Under the pieces are notes generated by a model, which saw only the letters and a list, made by a program, of their open reading frames with translations, was not told the DNA's origin and did not search any database. Positions 59,740 through 64,000 of a stretch of 64,000 bases of DNA are shown here, one piece after another (position 1 is the first letter of the stretch; each line of letters begins with the position of its first letter). The position numbers and the translations under genes are program-made. The stretch comes from Novosphingobium sp. SG707 (lineage in GTDB: Bacteria; Pseudomonadota; Alphaproteobacteria; Sphingomonadales; Sphingomonadaceae). The stretch lies in NCBI RefSeq assembly GCF_012275515.1, contig NZ_JAAZQL010000007.1:186001-250000 (forward strand). The letters are read 5' to 3'.

Positions 59740-61182
59740 TCAGGCGGGCGGCCAATGCGGCATTTCCCGCAGATTCAGGCCCTGCGCATCACGCAAGATC
59801 ACCGGGGGTCGCGCATCATCCCCGGCATGGCGCGCGGCGAAACGCTCGACGGTCACATCCTGAACATCGCGCATCCACAGCGCCCAAGCGGGCAGCACGC
59901 CAAACATGCTGGGTTCGGGATAGGCATCGGGCACCAGCGGAGGCTGGCGGGCGGCATCCTGCGCCGTACCGCCACCATCGAAACTCAGGTCCATGTCGCG
60001 CAAAGCCACCTGCTGCACCGGATGACCGGGCAGGCCCGCGATGATCACAGGAAATTCATGGGCGATCCCGGTGGCGCGAATATCGCTGATCTCCACCCGG
60101 CGCAGCGCCCCGATCCGCGTCCCCTCCGGCCCGCGCAGCCGCGCGCCCAGACGCAGGAAGATCGGGGCAGTAGTCACCTCGCGCATGGTCAGGCGGTGGG
60201 CGGTAATGTCCTCGACCGTGGCGCCGTCAACGCATTCGATGGCCAATCCCCGGCTGCGTTCGAAATGGCAATCCTCGATGGTCACGCGGCGAATATCGCC
60301 ATTGGTTTCGGTGCCGATCTTGATGCGGCCCGTCACCCGGTCGCGGTCGGGGGCGAATTGCTGCGTCCGCCCGAGTGTGCCATCCAGCATCGTGCCAAGG
60401 TCATAGCCCGAGACCGTGCAATGGCGGATCGCAATATCCTCCGATGGCGCCAGCCGCCCAAGACCGAGGCTGGTTTTCACCACGATGGCGTCATCATTGG
60501 GGCTGTTCACCCGGCAATGTTCGACCACGCAGCGGCGCACGCAATCGAGGTCGATCCCGTCCCGCTCGGTGTCGATGGACAGGTGGCGGATCGCCATGTC
60601 CTCGCACCCGGTGGCGAGGATGGCGAAATGCCCGCCCCCCGCAATGGTAAAGCCCGAAAGTTCGACATTGCGGCATTCGCGAAAGGCCATCGCCTTGTTG
60701 CCCAGCCCGCGCATCGCGGCATGGCTCTGCTCAAGCGCGCCGACTTCGGCCTCGCTCATCGCCGCCATGGAGAGCGGCCTTTCGCCCGCCTGCGCGCGCC
60801 AGAGCGAGCCGGGGCCGTTGCGGGTCAGGCCCCGCCCTTCGATCCGGCCGGGGCCGGTGATGGCGATATCCTGCGCGCCGATGGCCCAGATCAGGCTGTT
60901 GCGCCAATGGCTGTGGCCGAAATCCTGATAGAGTTGCGGGCCATTGTCCTCGGGCAGGTCATAGGCGCCGCCGTGGCGCGCCGGGTCCGCCGCCTCGATC
61001 ACTGCGCCCTGCCCCAGATGCAGCCGGACGCCGGAAAGCAGACGGATCGAGAAGCATAGGAAGCGCCCGACGGGCAATTCCACCACCCCGCCGCCACGCT
61101 GATGCGCGGCGGCGATGGCGGCATTGATCGCGCCATGGGCAAGGCTGCGCCCATCGGCAAAAGCGCCCAGATCCGCGATCAC
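59740..61182 (-). CDS. GH28 polygalacturonase-family glycosidase, no signal peptide
   Basis: The 480-residue protein starts at GTG 61182, overlapping the GH51 stop (GTGA). It lacks a signal peptide and is probably cytoplasmic, unlike most GH28 enzymes. The right-handed beta-helix is seen in repeating segments; the catalytic region reads DTERDGIDLD, then NSPNDDAIVVKTS (paired aspartates), SGYDLGTMLDGT and GRIKIGTETNGDI. The histidine of the classical GHG motif seems replaced by SGYDLGT, a variation I associate with exo-acting or rhamnogalacturonan-specific members. It probably removes galacturonate from short oligomers. It pairs with an arabinofuranosidase gene. Confidence 0.9.
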   Translation of the reverse strand: MIADLGAFADGRSLAHGAINAAIAAAHQRGGGVVELPVGRFLCFSIRLLSGVRLHLGQGAVIEAADPARHGGAYDLPEDNGPQLYQDFGHSHWRNSLIWAIGAQDIAITGPGRIEGRGLTRNGPGSLWRAQAGERPLSMAAMSEAEVGALEQSHAAMRGLGNKAMAFRECRNVELSGFTIAGGGHFAILATGCEDMAIRHLSIDTERDGIDLDCVRRCVVEHCRVNSPNDDAIVVKTSLGLGRLAPSEDIAIRHCTVSGYDLGTMLDGTLGRTQQFAPDRDRVTGRIKIGTETNGDIRRVTIEDCHFERSRGLAIECVDGATVEDITAHRLTMREVTTAPIFLRLGARLRGPEGTRIGALRRVEISDIRATGIAHEFPVIIAGLPGHPVQQVALRDMDLSFDGGGTAQDAARQPPLVPDAYPEPSMFGVLPAWALWMRDVQDVTVERFAARHAGDDARPPVILRDAQGLNLREMPHWPPA

Positions 61183-62723
61183 GGCAGGTCCAGCACGACC
61201 AGCGATTTGGCGGGCAGATCGACCAGCAACTTGCCCTCACGCAGGCTCGCCCCGGTAAACGCCACCGGATGCACCCGCGCGCCATTGGCAAAATCATTCA
61301 CATCCTGAACCCGGTCCGAAGTCAGGATGCGGCCCGTCACGCTAGTAGATTTGATGCCCGAGAGCGCGATTTCGAGATGCTGCGGCTTGCCCGGATCAAT
61401 GTTGACGAGGGCCACATGCACAGTGCCGTCCTTGCCCCGAGCCGCCGCGCCATGCAGCGCGGGCGACACCCATTCATCGCGCCCGTACCACAGTTTGGGC
61501 AGATCAAGCGGCAGAGCGGTTGCATCCTGAAAACCGCGATACATGTCGAACACATGATAGGTGGGCGTCAGCACCATCTGCGCATCCTTGGTCAGGATCA
61601 TCGACTGGAGGACGTTCACCATCTGGGCGATATTGGTCATGCGCACGCGGTCGGCATGGCGGATGAACAGGTTGATGTTCACCCCCGCCAGCAAGGCATC
61701 GCGCAGGCTGTTCTGCTGATAGAGGAAACCCGGATTGGTGCCCGGCTCCACATCGGTCCAGATGCCCCATTCATCCACGGCCAGATTGACGCGCTTGGCC
61801 GGGTCATATTTGTCCATGACGGCGGAGTGCCTGGTCAGCAGTTCCTCCATCTTCCACGTCTTGGCCATGGTGCGGGCATAGTCGGTTTCGTTGAAATCCG
61901 TGGCCGATCCCTTGCCCTTCCAATCCCCCGGCACGGTGTAATAATGCAGGCCGATGCCGTTGATCAGGCCCCCCGCCTCGCGCATCATCACCTCGGTCCA
62001 GTTGTAATCGGGACCATTGGCGCCGCTGGCGATCTTCTGGATCTTGGTGCCAAAAGGCACTTTGACGAAAGTGGCATAACGGCGCGTGACATCGGCGGCA
62101 TAGTCGGCCTTCATATTGCCGCCGCAGCCCCAGAGTTCATTGCCGATGCCGAAATAGGGCAGCTTCCACGGCTCCTTGCGCCCATTACGCGCGCGTTCAT
62201 CGGCCAGAGTGCCTTGCGGAGCGGTGATATATTGCACCCACTCCTCCATCTCCCCGGCGGGCGCGCTGCCCACATTGCCCGAGACATAGGCTTCGGCCCC
62301 GATCAGCTCGGCAAAGTCCATGAATTCATGCGTGCCGAATGTGTTGGGCTCGGTCACGCCGCCCCAATGGGTGTTGATCTTGACCGGGCGCTTGGCGCGC
62401 GGACCGATCCCGTCGCGCCAATGATATTCGTCAGCAAAGCACCCGCCCGGCCAGCGCACCAGCGGCACATGCAGCGCCCGCAGCGCCTCGACCACATCGC
62501 GGCGATAGCCCTTGATATTGGGAATTTTCGATTCCGGCCCAACCCAAATGCCGCCATAAATGCCATAGCCAAGATGTTCGGCAAACTGGCTGAAAATGCG
62601 CGGATCAATGGTGGCCCCCGGCGCTTCGCCATGCAGGGCGGCAGGGGTTTGCGCGTGAAGCAGGGGCGCGGCGCAAAGCGACAAGGCGGCGGATGCCAGA
62701 AGTTGGCTCAATCGACGAATCAT
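61179..62723 (-). CDS. Secreted alpha-L-arabinofuranosidase (GH51)
   Basis: The 514-residue enzyme starts at ATG 62723 and has a signal peptide ending LLHA-QTP. GH51 marks are IFSQFAEHLGYGIYGGIWVG, RWPGGCFADEYHWRDGIGP, acid/base Glu196 in YFGIGNELWGCGG and nucleophile Glu318 in NLAVDEWGIW. The C-terminal beta domain ends SLVVLDLP. It removes arabinofuranose from arabinan side chains of pectin. Many GH51 enzymes are intracellular; this one is exported. It leads a two-gene unit with GH28 and is divergent from the acetylesterase gene at 62811. Confidence 0.94.
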   Translation of the reverse strand: MIRRLSQLLASAALSLCAAPLLHAQTPAALHGEAPGATIDPRIFSQFAEHLGYGIYGGIWVGPESKIPNIKGYRRDVVEALRALHVPLVRWPGGCFADEYHWRDGIGPRAKRPVKINTHWGGVTEPNTFGTHEFMDFAELIGAEAYVSGNVGSAPAGEMEEWVQYITAPQGTLADERARNGRKEPWKLPYFGIGNELWGCGGNMKADYAADVTRRYATFVKVPFGTKIQKIASGANGPDYNWTEVMMREAGGLINGIGLHYYTVPGDWKGKGSATDFNETDYARTMAKTWKMEELLTRHSAVMDKYDPAKRVNLAVDEWGIWTDVEPGTNPGFLYQQNSLRDALLAGVNINLFIRHADRVRMTNIAQMVNVLQSMILTKDAQMVLTPTYHVFDMYRGFQDATALPLDLPKLWYGRDEWVSPALHGAAARGKDGTVHVALVNIDPGKPQHLEIALSGIKSTSVTGRILTSDRVQDVNDFANGARVHPVAFTGASLREGKLLVDLPAKSLVVLDLP

Positions 62724-62754
62724 GGTCTCTCCCTGACCTTTATGCTACGTACAT

Positions 62755-62773
62755 TGTGAGAATAGATTTCACA
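62755..62773. promoter_or_regulatory. Inverted repeat TGTGAnA-N5-TnTCACA in divergent promoter
   Basis: TGTGAGAATAGATTTCACA is a 19-bp imperfect palindrome between the GH51 and acetylesterase genes, 31 nt and 37 nt from the two start codons. The spacing is too long for a CRP site, so another repressor or activator is more likely. Confidence 0.45.
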
Positions 62774-62810
62774 TATAGAAAATCAAGATGGGTTAGGAGA
62801 TGTTTGTTCC

Positions 62811-64000
62811 ATGGCACGTTTATCCCTGCTTCTGGCTGCAATGGGCGCCAGCGCGATGACCCCTGTGGCTCACGCGCAAACCGCGCGCGTATGGCGTCTC
62901 GATGGTCCGGCACACAGCGGGGAAAGCACGATTGCGCCCGGCGCGCCCTATGCCCCCGGTGTTGGCGGCTATGAGAGCGATGGCGCCCTCTCCCTGCCTC
63001 TGCCCGAGGGCAATTGGCGCATCACGCTCGATCTGGGCAGCGACAAAAGCGCAGGCCAAACGACGGTTAAGGCCGAGAACCGCCGCCTGATGGTGCTGAA
63101 CGCCGCAACCGCGCGGGGGCAAAGCGCGACGCGGCGCTTTATTGTCCATGTTCACAATGCGGGCCTTGGCGCGGTGCCCGAAAATGCGCCGGGAGGCGAC
63201 CACGTCCGCCTGCGCCCCGATCAGGCATCTCAGCGCAATTGGGATGACCGGCTGACGCTGGAATTCCTCGGCACGCCCGCCGTGCGATCCGTCACGGTTG
63301 AACCCGCGCAGGGGCCGACCATCTTCCTCGTCGGCGATTCCATGGTGGCCGACCATCCGCGTGAACCCACGGCCAGTTGGGGCCAGATCCTGCCGCTGAT
63401 GCTGGATGATAGGGTGGCGGTGGCCAATTATGCCGAGAGCGGGGCGACGCTCAAATCCTTCCTCGCCGACCTGCGGCTGGACAAGGTGCTGAGTCTCATT
63501 AAACCGGGCGATTATCTGTTCATCCAGTTTGGCCATAATGACCAGAAGGTCCAATGGCCCCAGACCTATGCCGAGGCGGGCACGACCTATCGCGCCTACC
63601 TCGACGCCTATATCGCCGAGGCGCGGCGGCGCGGGGCGACGCCCGTTCTGGTCACCAGTCCGGAGCGGCGCAATTTCGATGCGCGCGGGCGGATCGTCCC
63701 TTCGCTGGGCGATTATCCGGCGGTGATGCGGGAGATGGCGGCGCAGATGCACATCCCCCTGATCGACCTCAACCGCGCCAGCGTCACCCTCTATGAAGCG
63801 CTGGGGCCGGATCGCGCTCCGGCCATGTTCAATGACCAGGGCCGCGACAAAACGCATTATAACGCCTGGGGCGCCTGGATGAGCGCGCGCATCATCGCCG
63901 ATGGCATCCGCGCCGCCATTCCTGCTCTGGCCCCGCATATCACATCGGCCCCTTTCGATCCGGCCCGCCCGGAAAATGTCGTCATCCCGCCCAGTCCGCT
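62811..64000 (+). CDS. Rhamnogalacturonan acetylesterase with N-terminal beta domain (3' end outside window)
   Basis: The frame is open from ATG 62811 (AGGAG upstream) to the right edge, 396 codons, so the C-terminus is missing. A signal peptide ends PVAHA-QTA. Residues 25-165 form a beta domain with GNWRITLDLGSDKSAGQTTVK and FIVHVHNAG, as found in CE12 enzymes that carry a carbohydrate-binding-like module. The SGNH core has Ser177 in FLVGDSMVADH, ESGATLKSFL, IQFGHNDQKV and the Asp/His motif GRDKTHYNAWGA. It is a second RG acetylesterase, longer than the one at 54384, and may act on larger fragments. Confidence 0.9.
   Translation, partial: MARLSLLLAAMGASAMTPVAHAQTARVWRLDGPAHSGESTIAPGAPYAPGVGGYESDGALSLPLPEGNWRITLDLGSDKSAGQTTVKAENRRLMVLNAATARGQSATRRFIVHVHNAGLGAVPENAPGGDHVRLRPDQASQRNWDDRLTLEFLGTPAVRSVTVEPAQGPTIFLVGDSMVADHPREPTASWGQILPLMLDDRVAVANYAESGATLKSFLADLRLDKVLSLIKPGDYLFIQFGHNDQKVQWPQTYAEAGTTYRAYLDAYIAEARRRGATPVLVTSPERRNFDARGRIVPSLGDYPAVMREMAAQMHIPLIDLNRASVTLYEALGPDRAPAMFNDQGRDKTHYNAWGAWMSARIIADGIRAAIPALAPHITSAPFDPARPENVVIPPSP

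Noticed and set aside
62755..62773. CRP-binding site
   Set aside because: TGTGA and TCACA are separated by 9 bases, not the 6 of CRP sites, so it is listed only as a palindrome.
1..64000. tRNA, rRNA, CRISPR array, insertion sequence, prophage or replication origin
   Set aside because: No cloverleaf-like gene, spaced repeats, transposase or integrase motif, terminal repeats or iterons were found by reading both strands.

Overview
The window looks like a plasmid or chromosomal catabolic region of a sphingomonad (Novosphingobium/Sphingomonas-like alphaproteobacterium). This rests on uniformly high GC, four large TonB-dependent receptors of sphingomonad type, periplasmic hydrolases with classical signal peptides, and very tight operons in which stop and start codons overlap. 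No rRNA, tRNA, insertion sequence, prophage or CRISPR array was seen. The genus is an inference; no marker gene is present.

Layout. (1) 1-12.4 kb is a quinate/shikimate locus: ThuA-domain protein and soluble PQQ dehydrogenase on the minus strand; type II dehydroquinase, MFS carrier, TonB receptor, shikimate/quinate dehydrogenase, a QuiC-type 3-dehydroshikimate dehydratase fusion, a carboxylesterase and a VOC protein on the plus strand. Together they could release, import and convert quinate or shikimate (perhaps from plant esters) to protocatechuate. (2) 12.4-24.9 kb holds a LacI-family regulator, two MFS carriers, a TonB receptor, a di-haem cytochrome c and an OmpA-like periplasmic protein; on the other strand a three-gene unit of aldehyde dehydrogenase, DUF3237 protein and MmgE/PrpD protein; then an alpha/beta hydrolase. 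LacI-type operators recur at four promoters, tying regions 1 and 2 together. (3) 24.9-32.8 kb, minus strand: TonB receptor, CocE/NonD hydrolase, a tandem two-domain hydrolase and a MarR regulator. (4) 32.9-42.7 kb, plus strand: a TRAP transporter (Q-M-P), three CaiB/BaiF CoA-transferase family genes, a 766-residue tandem HgdB-like protein and a CapA-family protein, as one overlapping operon. Two near-identical 15-bp palindromes (GTTGA-N5-TCAAC) lie upstream of region 3's receptor operon and in the MarR/TRAP divergent promoter, so regions 3 and 4 are probably one MarR-controlled pathway. (5) 42.7-64 kb is a rhamnogalacturonan-I/pectin utilisation locus: TonB receptor, DUF6250 protein, PL26-type lyase, aldose epimerase, SGNH esterases, PL22 oligogalacturonate lyase, GPH sugar carrier, GH105, GH35, L-rhamnose mutarotase, GH28, GH51 and a second rhamnogalacturonan acetylesterase cut by the right edge.

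The strongest candidate for something undescribed is region 4. Its central protein fuses two domains of the 2-hydroxyacyl-CoA dehydratase/benzoyl-CoA reductase (HgdB/BcrB) fold, but most cysteines expected to hold the [4Fe-4S] clusters appear to be replaced, no ATPase activator gene is nearby, and it sits between CoA-transferases downstream of an uptake system. I propose an ester-import, hydrolysis, acid-import, CoA-activation, novel CoA-ester chemistry pathway; the substrate is unknown.
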